A stretch of DNA of 29,310 nt. Origin: JAUXEH01 sp965602945 (GTDB taxonomy: Bacteria; Acidobacteriota; Aminicenantia; Aminicenantales; Aminicenantaceae). The position numbers and the translations under genes are program-made. The stretch's first letter is position 1, and each line of letters opens with the position of its first letter. The notes below the pieces were generated by a model that saw only the letters and a list, made by a program, of their open reading frames with translations, was not told the DNA's origin and ran no database searches. Where the stretch lies: the NCBI GenBank assembly GCA_965602945.1, contig CBFDBC010000016.1, positions 1 through 29,310 of the forward strand, given 5' to 3'. Positions 16,187 through 23,679 of the stretch are shown piece by piece.

Positions 16187-17149
16187 ATGTCCAAGAAACC
16201 CGAGCACATGCCGGACAGAACTCAGGGACTCTCACGACGGGCGTTTATCGGTGGCGCGGCCGCGGGTGTTGCGGCCTTGACCGCTCTGCCCACGGCTGCG
16301 AAAACGCCAGGTGCGGGGGCATCAGCTCCTGCCGGGGCATTCAAGTTGAAGTATGCCCCCTTTTTCGGCATGTTCGAAAATCATGCCGGGAAGGACCGCG
16401 TCGACCAGATCAAGTTCGCGGCCGACCAGGGCTTCCGCGCCATGTTCGACAACGGCTTCATGAACCGGCCGGCGGAGGAGCAGGAAAAACTGGCCCGGGA
16501 GATGGATCGGCTGGGCCTGGAATGGGGCCCCTTCGTCGCCTACGCGGATTTTAAGGTCAAGTCCTTCGTGACCCGCGACCCCGAGATACGGGCCATGCTC
16601 AAAAAGCGCGCACAGACCGCGGTGGAAACCGCTCAACGGGCAGGAATCAAATGGGCCCTGATGGTGCCCGGACGCTTCGATGAGGGCCTGGAGTGGGACT
16701 ACCAGACAGCCAACGTCATCGACAACCTCAAGTTCTGTGCCGAGATCTGTGAGCCTTCCGGCCTTGTCATCGTGATCGAGCCGCTCAATGCCTGGACCAA
16801 CCACCCCGGGCTATTCCTCACCAAGATCCCCCAGGCCTTTCAGATCTGCAGGGCCGTCGGAAGCCCCAGCTGCAAGATCATAAACGACATCTACCACCAG
16901 CAGATCACGGAAGGCAACCTCATCCCCAATATCGACATGGCCTGGGATGAGATCGCCGCCTACCATGTGGGAGACAACCCGGGCCGCAGGGAACCCACCA
17001 CAGGCGAGATCAACTACCGGAACATCTTCAAGCATCTCTCGGAGAAGGGATACCAGGGCGTCCTGGGGATGGAACACGGCAAGAGCCAACCGGGACTGGA
17101 AGGGGAGAAAGCACTGCTCGCGGCCTACCGCGCATGCGACGAATTTTAG
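16187..17149 (+). CDS. Tat-exported sugar isomerase/epimerase (hydroxypyruvate isomerase-like TIM barrel)
   Basis: A 320-aa protein of the AP-endonuclease-2/xylose-isomerase-like TIM barrel superfamily, closest in wording to hydroxypyruvate isomerases. A twin-arginine signal, SRRAFIGG at 16-23 followed by an Ala-rich hydrophobic stretch, directs the folded protein to the periplasm. Two likely catalytic or metal-binding glutamates lie in VIVIEPLN and GVLGMEHG, with IINDIYHQQ and AYHVGDNPGR as further active-site strands. The start at 16187 is fixed by the TAAGGAGGT site; a GTG start at 16160 lies at the predicted transcription start and is rejected. It is followed after 46 bases by a Tat-exported Gfo/Idh/MocA gene, a pairing that suggests carbohydrate conversion. 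The substrate is unknown, and export of a hydroxypyruvate isomerase homologue argues against that exact activity. Confidence 0.88.
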   Translation: MSKKPEHMPDRTQGLSRRAFIGGAAAGVAALTALPTAAKTPGAGASAPAGAFKLKYAPFFGMFENHAGKDRVDQIKFAADQGFRAMFDNGFMNRPAEEQEKLAREMDRLGLEWGPFVAYADFKVKSFVTRDPEIRAMLKKRAQTAVETAQRAGIKWALMVPGRFDEGLEWDYQTANVIDNLKFCAEICEPSGLVIVIEPLNAWTNHPGLFLTKIPQAFQICRAVGSPSCKIINDIYHQQITEGNLIPNIDMAWDEIAAYHVGDNPGRREPTTGEINYRNIFKHLSEKGYQGVLGMEHGKSQPGLEGEKALLAAYRACDEF

Positions 17150-17195
17150 GAAAGATCAGGATCATTTTTTGAATATAAGCAAAGGAGAACAACAC

Positions 17196-18506
17196 ATGGA
17201 TAAGACATCGAACACCGACAGGATGTCCCGCAGGGACTTCATCAAGACCACCTCAGCCGCCTCCATGGTCGCGATGGTCTCCGGAGGGGGAGCCCTCTTT
17301 GCCGGAGGCTCCGACCAGATCAAGGTCGGGCTCATCGGGTCGGGAGGCAGAGGGCGGGGAGCAGCCAGGGACTGTGTCAACTCGTCTCCCAACGTGGTGA
17401 TCACGGCCATGGGCGATCTGTTTCCCGACCGGGTGGATGGTGCCTATAAATGGCTGTCCGAGCAGCTCAAGCCGGAGAACCTGGCGGTAACTCCCGAGAC
17501 GCGCTTCTCGGGATTCGATAACTTCAAAAAGGTACTGGCCAGCGACATCGATATGGTCATCCTGGCGTGCCCGCCCCATTTCCGGCCCCTCCACCTCCGG
17601 GCGGCCATCGAAGCCGGGAAGCATGTTTTCATGGAGAAACCCGTGGCCGTGGATCCGCAGGGCATCCGTTCGGTGATCACAACCGCCCAGCTGGCCCAGG
17701 GAAAAGGCCTCGGCATTGTGGCCGGGACGCAGCGCCGCCACCAGGCCCATTACCTGGAGATAATGAAGCGCATTCACAGCGGCGACATCGGAGAGATCGT
17801 CTCCGGCCAGTGCTACTGGAACATGGGCGCCCTCTGGGTGGATCGGGCCAAACAGAACTGGGCCGGGAAGACGGAGAAGGGCTGGTCGGACATGGAGTGG
17901 CACATCCGCAACTGGTTGTTCATGACCTGGTTGTCCGGCGACCACATCGTGGAGCAGCATGTCCACAACCTGGACGTCATCAACTGGGCCATCGGATCAC
18001 ACCCGGTACGCTGCTCGGGCATGGGCGGGCGCCAGGTGCGGACCGACCCCATATACGGCAACATCTTCGACCACTTCGCCATCGAATACGAGTATCCCAA
18101 CGGAGCCCGCGTCATGAGCATGTGCCGCCAGACCGCAGGGTGCCACAACAACGTGTCCGAGCGTGTGATCGGCTCCCGGGGCTTTTCCTACACGGACGGC
18201 GCCAACGGCTACATCAAGGGCGCGAAGGCTTTTGAATACCCGGATGAGTCCCCCAACCCGTATGTGGTGGAGCACACGGACCTCATCGCCAGCATCCGGA
18301 ACGGAGAACCTCTGAACGAGGGCAGACAGGTCGCGGAGAGCACAATGACCGCCATCATGGGCCGCATGAGCGCCTACACGGGACGGGCCCTGAGCTGGGA
18401 CTGGGCGATGAACTCCTCCAAGCTGGACCTGTCTCCTCCCGGTTACGCATTCGGTGACCTGCCCGTCCGCCCCGTAGCCGTCCCGGGCGAGACCGAACTG
18501 ATCTGA
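17196..18506 (+). CDS. Tat-exported Gfo/Idh/MocA family oxidoreductase
   Basis: A 436-aa NAD(P)-dependent sugar dehydrogenase-like protein. The Tat signal SRRDFIK (11-17) is followed by a hydrophobic segment. IKVGLIGSGGRGRGAARDC is the Rossmann dinucleotide-binding loop and HVFMEKPVAVD contains the conserved EKP lysine. GTQRRHQAHYLEIMKRIHSGDIGEI and SGDHIVEQHVHNLDVINWAIG are typical of the secreted clade common in Planctomycetes, Verrucomicrobia and Acidobacteria. Exported members are thought to carry a tightly bound cofactor, as glucose-fructose oxidoreductase does. The start at 17196 has AAGGAG eight bases upstream. It forms a two-gene unit with the isomerase-like gene and ends 14 bases from the convergent sulfatase gene. 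Confidence 0.92.
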   Translation: MDKTSNTDRMSRRDFIKTTSAASMVAMVSGGGALFAGGSDQIKVGLIGSGGRGRGAARDCVNSSPNVVITAMGDLFPDRVDGAYKWLSEQLKPENLAVTPETRFSGFDNFKKVLASDIDMVILACPPHFRPLHLRAAIEAGKHVFMEKPVAVDPQGIRSVITTAQLAQGKGLGIVAGTQRRHQAHYLEIMKRIHSGDIGEIVSGQCYWNMGALWVDRAKQNWAGKTEKGWSDMEWHIRNWLFMTWLSGDHIVEQHVHNLDVINWAIGSHPVRCSGMGGRQVRTDPIYGNIFDHFAIEYEYPNGARVMSMCRQTAGCHNNVSERVIGSRGFSYTDGANGYIKGAKAFEYPDESPNPYVVEHTDLIASIRNGEPLNEGRQVAESTMTAIMGRMSAYTGRALSWDWAMNSSKLDLSPPGYAFGDLPVRPVAVPGETELI

Positions 18507-18520
18507 GGGGAAACAGCGCG

Positions 18521-19960
18521 CTATTCTTCGGAAACAGTGCCGCGCGGCCGGCGGTGGGCCTGGAGGTCGTTATCGAAGGCCCTGGCCAGCGCGATCAGGC
18601 GGTTCACGACCTCCGGGTACTCTTCTGCCTTGTTATGGCTTTCTCCCGGGTCTGTCACCAGGTCGAAGAGGGCCAACTTGGTTTCCGTCTGCTCATACAG
18701 GACCGGAATCCCCCCGGTCCCGCCCTCCCTTCCGGCCAGCGTGCGGTAGCGGTGCGGGAAGTGGAGCTTCCACCGTCCCTCGCGGACCGCTTCCAGCCTG
18801 TTCCCCTGGTAAAAATAGTACGCTTCCTGAGGAGAAACGGCGCCCGGTTCGCCGGAGATAAGGGGCCAGATGTCCTTCCCGTCAATGGGATGGGCCGGCA
18901 GTTCCGCTCCCAGCAGCCCGGCTATGGTCGGCAGGACATCGATGGTCATGCCAGGTTCCCGGCACACGGCACCCTTCGGGATACGGCCGGGCCAGCGGGC
19001 GATGAAGGGAACCCGCACCCCGCCATCCCAGGTGGTCCCCTTGGCCTCGCGCAGCGGGCCTGCGCTGCCGGCGTGGTCGCCGTAGCTGACCCAGGGGCCG
19101 TTGTCGGATGTGAACAGGACCAGGGTATCGTCCTCCAGGCCCAGTTCTTTTAAGGTAGCCATGACTTCGCCCACAGACCAGTCTAGCTCCATCATCACGT
19201 CCCCGTACAGGCCCTGGGCGGACCGTCCCCGAAACCTCTCAGAAACCCCGAGTGGGACATGGGCCATGCTGTGAGGCAGGTACAGGAAGAACGGCCGGCT
19301 CCGGTTCCTTCGGATAAAATCGACAGCCCGCTCCGTGTACCGGGTGGTCAGAGTGTTCATGTCCGGGTTGGTAGCGATGGTCGTCTCCCCTTCGATGAGC
19401 GGGAGGTCTATGTAATCATCGGGCCGTTCCGGATGAAAGGGCCACATGTCATTGGAATAGGGAAGCCCGAAGTACTCGTCGAAGCCGTGTCGTGTGGGCA
19501 GAAACGGGGGCAGGTGTCCCAGGTGCCATTTGCCATAGATGGCCGTGGCATACCCGAGGGGTTTGAGAATCTCGGACAGGAGAGTTTCATCCGAATGAAT
19601 GCCGTGCCGGGCGCGGTGGTCCGGTGCTCCATGCAGATGGAGGCGGTTCGGATAACACCCGGTGAGCAGGGCGGCCCGGGATGCGCCGCAGACCGGCTGA
19701 GCCACATAGAAGTCCGTGAAGCGGATCCCTTGAGACGCCATGAGGTCCAGGTTCGGAGTCTCGAAGCCCTCGGCACCGTAGCAGCCCACATCCCCGTATC
19801 CCTGGTCGTCGGTGAAGATCAGGACGATGTTGGGGAGCCGGTCTTTTTTCCGGCAGCCCGTGCCGCCGCCCCAGCCGGCCAGGCCCACAGAGGCCGCGCC
19901 CCAGCCCAAAGTTCGCAGAAAATCACGCCGCTTGACTGTACCTTGACGCATATTTTTCAT
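18521..19960 (-). CDS. Tat-exported sulfatase (formylglycine type)
   Basis: A 479-aa type I sulfatase. PNIVLIFTDDQGYGD holds the metal-binding Asp pair. PVCGASRAALLTG is the sulfatase signature, with the Cys (about residue 91) that must be converted to formylglycine; the usual Pro is replaced by Ala (C-x-A-S-R). GKWHLGHL, LFTSDNGPW and KGTTWDGGVRVPFIARWPG complete the arylsulfatase active site. A twin-arginine signal, KRRDFLR, lies at the N-terminus and ends near GGTGC, so a lipoprotein form is possible but the lipobox is poor. The start at 19960 is placed at the predicted transcription start; an upstream TTG start at 20032 is unlikely because the promoter lies inside it. No maturation enzyme is encoded here. 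It probably desulfates a periplasmic sugar. Confidence 0.92.
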   Translation of the reverse strand: MKNMRQGTVKRRDFLRTLGWGAASVGLAGWGGGTGCRKKDRLPNIVLIFTDDQGYGDVGCYGAEGFETPNLDLMASQGIRFTDFYVAQPVCGASRAALLTGCYPNRLHLHGAPDHRARHGIHSDETLLSEILKPLGYATAIYGKWHLGHLPPFLPTRHGFDEYFGLPYSNDMWPFHPERPDDYIDLPLIEGETTIATNPDMNTLTTRYTERAVDFIRRNRSRPFFLYLPHSMAHVPLGVSERFRGRSAQGLYGDVMMELDWSVGEVMATLKELGLEDDTLVLFTSDNGPWVSYGDHAGSAGPLREAKGTTWDGGVRVPFIARWPGRIPKGAVCREPGMTIDVLPTIAGLLGAELPAHPIDGKDIWPLISGEPGAVSPQEAYYFYQGNRLEAVREGRWKLHFPHRYRTLAGREGGTGGIPVLYEQTETKLALFDLVTDPGESHNKAEEYPEVVNRLIALARAFDNDLQAHRRPRGTVSEE

Positions 19961-19966
19961 AGGAAA

Positions 19967-19996
19967 AGAATATCTCAGCCCGGAAGCGCATGTCAA
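19967..19996 (-). promoter_or_regulatory. Promoter of the sulfatase gene
   Basis: Minus-strand -35 TTGACA (19991-19996), 18-base spacer and -10 TATTCT (19967-19972). The usual start position, seven bases downstream, falls at about 19960, the A of the sulfatase ATG, and no ribosome binding site precedes that codon. This suggests a leaderless transcript, or use of the next in-frame ATG at 19951. Confidence 0.55.
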
Positions 19997-20025
19997 ACAC
20001 TGTTCGAGGAATAGTTGTTTGCTAC

Positions 20026-20055
20026 TTGACAATGCCGATAGGGTTTCTATATAAT
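20026..20055 (+). promoter_or_regulatory. Consensus sigma70 promoter with no downstream gene
   Basis: A perfect -35 TTGACA (20026-20031) and a perfect -10 TATAAT (20050-20055) are separated by 18 bases on the plus strand. Transcription would start near 20062, yet no plus-strand coding region with a ribosome site follows before the antisense aldo/keto reductase gene. It lies back to back with the sulfatase promoter. Confidence 0.65.
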
Positions 20056-20061
20056 GGCCCC

Positions 20062-20198
20062 ATCACCTGCTTGACTGGCTGGGCAGGTTATCCTGCATCA
20101 AGATAATCCTCCTTCTGCTAAACCCCCACAGCCAGTTTCTCCCTTCCTCAGCGCTCAACATTCCAGAGCCGCATCGGCTAGCAAGAGCACGGATCTAT
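20062..20198 (+). ncRNA. Candidate small RNA (intergenic, end uncertain)
   Basis: Sequence downstream of a consensus promoter in a 238-base gap between two minus-strand genes. It can form a hairpin with stem ACCTGC (20065-20070) / GCAGGT (20083-20088) and a second with TTATC (20088-20092) / GATAA (20102-20106). After these it is C/U-rich and carries CCTCCTT (20108-20114), the complement of a Shine-Dalgarno sequence. No T-run terminator is visible, so the 3' end is arbitrary and the transcript could continue as antisense to the aldo/keto reductase 3' end. The same CCTCCTT, read on the minus strand, is an AAGGAGG site nine bases before a tiny ORF (20063-20098, 11 codons), an alternative explanation. 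No known RNA family was recognised. Confidence 0.3.
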
Positions 20199-21173
20199 TC
20201 AGGGATGTTCTTGTGGCAGAGGAAAAAGAGGTGTCAGCCCTTCACTCAGTTGACGCAGGCGCCTCGTCTCACCGGCATTGAGGGGAGTGAAAGCGTGGGC
20301 GATCTCCAGGGCCTTGCGAAAAAGCCGGATGTCGCCGGGGGGGATCGCTGCAGTGATCGGCTGGGAGAGGGTGAAGCGCAGGGCCAGGTCCGCCTCTTCG
20401 GGTGCCGTGACCGGTTGATACCAGGCCTTGGGCCAGAACCTTTTGAGCGACTCATCGGGCCAGGGCTGCCGGGCCAGGGCCTTGATGGCCATGACACCCA
20501 TGCCCAGGTTCACGGCCCGCCGGACGATATCCGGCCCGAACCCGGACTTGAAATAACACACAAAATTGACCGGGAAGAGGACGGTGTCGAAGTTATAAAG
20601 ATCCATGGCCCGCAGCGCCGCCTCCTCTGAGTGGGCCGAAAACCCGATAAACCTGATCTTCCCCGCCTCCCTGGCCTGTGTGACCGCCTCGAGGGCGCCT
20701 CTCCAACCCAGAGCCTGCTCCACCTCACGCGCGGTGGTGAAGGCATGGAACTGGTAGAGGTCGAGGTGGTCGGTCTGGAGCCTGAGGAGGGAGCGGTCCA
20801 GCTCATCCAGGACATCCTGACGTTCCCGACTCTGGGTCTTGCAGGCCAGGAAGACCCGGTCACGATAGGGCTTGAGGGCCGGCCCCAGCAGCTCCTCGGC
20901 ATTGCCGTAGCTGGGTGCAACGGCAAAATAGTTTATCCCGTGGTCGACGGCTTCACGCACGACCGCCGCGACCGCCTCCGGAGACTCGCCGCTCAGGGCC
21001 ATCCCTCCCAGGCCGAGCAGGGACAGCTTTTCTCCGGTCCGGCCGAGCTCTCGCTTCAGCAGCGGGACACGGGAGATTCCGGGTCCTTGCCCGCCATGCG
21101 TTATACCGTGTTCGATACCGGAAATGCCCAGGCAGCCGCAGAGGCCGGCTTGGAGGAAACGGCGCCTCTTCAT
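20199..21173 (-). CDS. Tat-exported aldo/keto reductase-fold protein lacking the catalytic Asp
   Basis: A 324-aa aldo/keto reductase TIM barrel. The N-terminus MKRRRFLQAG followed by a Gly-rich hydrophobic stretch is a twin-arginine-like signal. RELGRTGEKLSLLGLGGMAL is the barrel opening. NYFAVAPSYG (81-90) keeps Tyr89 but has Ala84 where the catalytic Asp normally sits (usual wording D-T-A-x-x-Y-G). Lys112 (LACKTQ) and His143 (LYQFHA) of the tetrad are present. GKIRFIGFSAHS is the conserved beta-strand. The Asp loss may reduce or alter reductase activity, although I recall other Tat-type members with the same wording. It is last in a minus-strand run with the exonuclease and TIGR04076 genes, starting 11 bases after the latter. 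Confidence 0.87.
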   Translation of the reverse strand: MKRRRFLQAGLCGCLGISGIEHGITHGGQGPGISRVPLLKRELGRTGEKLSLLGLGGMALSGESPEAVAAVVREAVDHGINYFAVAPSYGNAEELLGPALKPYRDRVFLACKTQSRERQDVLDELDRSLLRLQTDHLDLYQFHAFTTAREVEQALGWRGALEAVTQAREAGKIRFIGFSAHSEEAALRAMDLYNFDTVLFPVNFVCYFKSGFGPDIVRRAVNLGMGVMAIKALARQPWPDESLKRFWPKAWYQPVTAPEEADLALRFTLSQPITAAIPPGDIRLFRKALEIAHAFTPLNAGETRRLRQLSEGLTPLFPLPQEHP

Positions 21174-21184
21174 GGGGGGATGCC

Positions 21185-21604
21185 TCAGCCTTGCCGCACC
21201 CGCGTTATCTCGAAGACCACGGGATTGTAGGCATCAGGGCAGGCATGGGTCTTTGTGTCCGGATCCTCCAGCCAGGGAAACTTCGCATCGAACAGCATGG
21301 CAAAAACCGCCGGCAGCATGCTGTAGAGAGCGTGGATGCATATCCGGCCTTCCACTCCGGCTTCAGTGAAACGCGTTTCATCGCCGACCTTGTGCCCCAT
21401 CCCGCAGGATCCCTCCTGGCTCTTGACCCGGGCCACGACGGCAGTGACTTTTTCCGCCGGTCGGGCGTCCGCATCCTCCGCGTCACCCCCGCCCTCCGGA
21501 GGAGTCACAGGCATCCCCTGGCCGGTGCCGGCGAAAACGGCCAGCCCCCCGACAAGGGAGCACGAAAGGGTTTTACAAAAATCACGTCTGTCACAGTCGC
21601 TCAT
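21185..21604 (-). CDS. Tat-exported TIGR04076 family protein
   Basis: A 139-aa protein. The Tat-type signal DRRDFCKTL (5-13) leads into a hydrophobic stretch, then a Gly/Asp/Ala-rich linker. The C-terminal 90 residues match the TIGR04076 pattern: SCGMGHKVGDETRF, GRICIHALYSMLPAVFAMLF, and WLEDPDTKTHACPDAYNPVVFEI with conserved Cys. The biochemical function of TIGR04076 proteins is not established; most are about 80-100 aa and cytoplasmic, so an exported version with a linker is less usual. The start codon overlaps the stop of the exonuclease gene (ATGA), and the aldo/keto reductase gene follows after 11 bases, indicating one operon. Confidence 0.82.
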   Translation of the reverse strand: MSDCDRRDFCKTLSCSLVGGLAVFAGTGQGMPVTPPEGGGDAEDADARPAEKVTAVVARVKSQEGSCGMGHKVGDETRFTEAGVEGRICIHALYSMLPAVFAMLFDAKFPWLEDPDTKTHACPDAYNPVVFEITRVRQG

Positions 21605-22155
21605 GGTTTCTCCTCCCGGTTCTCCCCGGCCATCGTTTTGATGACGGCCAGTGTCGCACGGCAGTCTCCCAGCGCGGTGTGGTCACCGCCCCTCAGTTTC
21701 TGCCACTTGTAGCCGCCGTCGCCCCAGAGTTCACCACACCAGGCGGAGTACTGCAGCATGGCGCACTCGACCTGTTCGTCCTCCAGGCCCGTGGCGGCCA
21801 GTCTGTGTTTGGCCAGCGTCTGACGGATCAGGCGCACATCGAAGGGGGCATTGTAGATGATGACGGTCTTGCCGGCGATGACCTCTTTCAGCCGTGTGAA
21901 GATCCCAGGGAAAGACGGAGCGTCGGCCACGTCCGTGTCCGTGATGCCGTGGATAAGGGTCGCCTCTCTTGGGATGGCGCGGGTGGGACGGACCAGGGTG
22001 TCCAGCAGCACCTCCCCGTCCGGGGCAAGCACTGCGATCTGGACGATCTCATCGTAAGGCGATATCCCGGTGGTTTCCGTATCCAGGAGCACCCAGTCCA
22101 ACCGCCCCAGGAGGGAGCGGGCCCAAAACGCCGCTTTTTCTCGATCCGTGACCAT
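21601..22155 (-). CDS. DEDDh-type 3'-5' exonuclease (DnaQ/RNase T superfamily)
   Basis: A 184-aa exonuclease domain protein. All five active-site residues are visible: D25 and E27 in LLDTETTG, D106 in YNAPFDVRLI, and H159 and D164 in HTALGDCRA. IHGIT at 68-72 is the usual segment between motifs I and II. Its length and lack of extra domains fit stand-alone proofreading-like or RNA-trimming exonucleases rather than the DNA polymerase III epsilon subunit, which carries a C-terminal polymerase-binding tail. The substrate (DNA or RNA) cannot be told. The ATG at 22155 has only a distant AGAGGA site. It heads the operon with the Tat TIGR04076 and aldo/keto reductase genes, a grouping with no obvious functional link. 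Confidence 0.9.
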   Translation of the reverse strand: MVTDREKAAFWARSLLGRLDWVLLDTETTGISPYDEIVQIAVLAPDGEVLLDTLVRPTRAIPREATLIHGITDTDVADAPSFPGIFTRLKEVIAGKTVIIYNAPFDVRLIRQTLAKHRLAATGLEDEQVECAMLQYSAWCGELWGDGGYKWQKLRGGDHTALGDCRATLAVIKTMAGENREEKP

Positions 22156-22178
22156 GCCGGAAAATGTCCTCTCGATGT

Positions 22179-22207
22179 ATTGTAGTCTCCTGTATCCATC
22201 TTGACAA
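22179..22207 (-). promoter_or_regulatory. Promoter of the exonuclease-TIGR04076-AKR operon
   Basis: Minus-strand -35 TTGTCA (22202-22207), 17-base spacer and -10 TACAAT (22179-22184). The predicted start near 22172 gives a leader of about 17 bases before the exonuclease ATG. The -35 box overlaps a plus-strand TTGACA. Confidence 0.55.
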
Positions 22208-22230
22208 GTGTCACGGCCGGGTGCAATATG
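22201..22230 (+). promoter_or_regulatory. Possible promoter of the NhaC-type antiporter gene
   Basis: Plus-strand TTGACA (22201-22206) is a perfect -35. The best -10 candidates 17-18 bases on are weak (CAATAT or AATATG at 22224-22230). If used, transcription would begin only about eight bases before the ATG at 22245, which lacks a ribosome site. Confidence 0.3.
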
Positions 22231-22244
22231 TCTTTACGATCCCC

Positions 22245-23660
22245 ATGGACACCTTCGGCTGGCTTTCCGTGCTCCCACCGGTGCTGGCCATCTTCCTGGC
22301 CATAAAGACCAAACATGTATATATCTCCCTGACCCTGGGCATCTGGCTGGGCTGGACGATCGTCAGCGGGGGGAATCCTGTAGCCGGCATCATCCACACT
22401 GTCAACGCCCTGGTCATGGTCTTCGCAGACGCCGACAACACCCGCGTTATCCTGTTCAGCGCCATGATTGGCGCCATCATCACCTTTACCCAGTATTCGG
22501 GCGGGATGAAAGGATTCGTGAACTGGATCATAGGGAAGGGGCTTATCAAGACCCGGCGTTCCGCAGGGGTTCTGGCCTGGTTCCTGGGTGTGGTGATCTT
22601 CATCGAATCCAGCATCTGCGTCCTGGTGTCCGGCGCCGTGTCCCGGCCCATCTTCGACAAGCTCGGGGTCTCGCGGGAAAAACTCAGCTACATCCTCGAC
22701 TCCACTTCGGCCCCCAAATGCATCCTCATCCCCATGAACGCCTGGGGAGCCTTCGTCCTGGGCCTCCTGGCCACCCAGCGCGTGGAGGAGCCGGTCCGCA
22801 TGTTCGTCTCCTCCATCCCCTTCAACTTCTATGCGCTGCTGGCCGTGGGCCTTGTGCTGGGCGTGGTCCTCTCCGGCCGCGACCTCGGGCCCATGCGGGT
22901 CGCAGAACAGCGGGTGCGCGAGACGGGGAAGCTGCTGCGCGACGGGGCCGAGCCCCTGGTCTCGGATGAGGTCATCATGATGCCGGAGAAGGAGGGGATC
23001 CCGCTCCGGCCCATGAACATGCTCATCCCCGTGGGCGTGATGGTGGTCTCCATGCCCATCGTGCTTTTCATCACCGGGAAAGGCAGCCTGATGGACGGGT
23101 CCGGCACCCTTTCCGTGCTGTGGGCGGTTATCCTGGGGCTGGTGGCCGGGGCGGTCGCATACCGGGCCCAGGGGATCCTGAGTGTGAAAGAGATCACGGA
23201 CATATTCATGAAGGGGGTGGGAGGGCTGATCCCGGTGGCGGCCCTGATGATGCTGGCCTTTGCCATCGGTGACACGTGTGATGCCCTGGGAACCGGGCCC
23301 TTTGTCGCCCGGGCCGCAGAGGCAACCCTCCCTCCAGGAGTGATCCCGGCCATCTTGTTCGTCATCTCAAGTTTCATCGCCTTCTCTACAGGGACCTCGT
23401 GGGGGACCTTCGCCATCATGGTGCCCATCGCTGTGCCCATGATCCAACTCATGGGGCTCCACCCCGGGCTCCTCCTGGCCGCGGTCCTGGGAGGCGGTGT
23501 GTTCGGCGACCACTGCTCTCCCATCTCGGACACAACCATCATCTCTTCCATGGCGGCGGCCACCGATCACATCGACCATGTGCGCACCCAGATCCCCTAT
23601 GCCGTGATGGCGGGGGGCGCGGCGCTGGCCCTCTATCTCCTGTTCGGGTTCGCCCTGTGA
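22245..23660 (+). CDS. NhaC family Na+/H+ antiporter-like transporter (COG1757)
   Basis: A 471-aa polytopic inner-membrane protein with about 11-12 hydrophobic segments. DTFGWLSVLPPVLAIFLAI opens the first TM. FIESSICVLVSGAVSRPIFDKL, followed by LSYILDSTSAPKCILIPMNAWGAF, is the conserved core of the NhaC/COG1757 group, and GVFGDHCSPISDTTI is the conserved C-terminal segment with the SPISDTT motif. Members exchange Na+ for H+ or move organic acids or amino-acid derivatives by antiport (for example malate/lactate), so the exact substrate is open. The start at 22245 was preferred because the first TM follows directly; an in-frame start at 22164 lies upstream of the likely promoter. It is followed after 19 bases by a lipoprotein hydrolase gene, probably co-transcribed. 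Confidence 0.87.
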   Translation: MDTFGWLSVLPPVLAIFLAIKTKHVYISLTLGIWLGWTIVSGGNPVAGIIHTVNALVMVFADADNTRVILFSAMIGAIITFTQYSGGMKGFVNWIIGKGLIKTRRSAGVLAWFLGVVIFIESSICVLVSGAVSRPIFDKLGVSREKLSYILDSTSAPKCILIPMNAWGAFVLGLLATQRVEEPVRMFVSSIPFNFYALLAVGLVLGVVLSGRDLGPMRVAEQRVRETGKLLRDGAEPLVSDEVIMMPEKEGIPLRPMNMLIPVGVMVVSMPIVLFITGKGSLMDGSGTLSVLWAVILGLVAGAVAYRAQGILSVKEITDIFMKGVGGLIPVAALMMLAFAIGDTCDALGTGPFVARAAEATLPPGVIPAILFVISSFIAFSTGTSWGTFAIMVPIAVPMIQLMGLHPGLLLAAVLGGGVFGDHCSPISDTTIISSMAAATDHIDHVRTQIPYAVMAGGAALALYLLFGFAL

Positions 23661-23679
23661 GAATGGGGAAGGAAGCAAA

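Noticed and set aside
16947..17195. N-terminal extension of the Gfo/Idh/MocA gene
   Set aside because: It lies inside the isomerase-like gene in another frame; the Tat signal and AAGGAG site fix the start at 17196.
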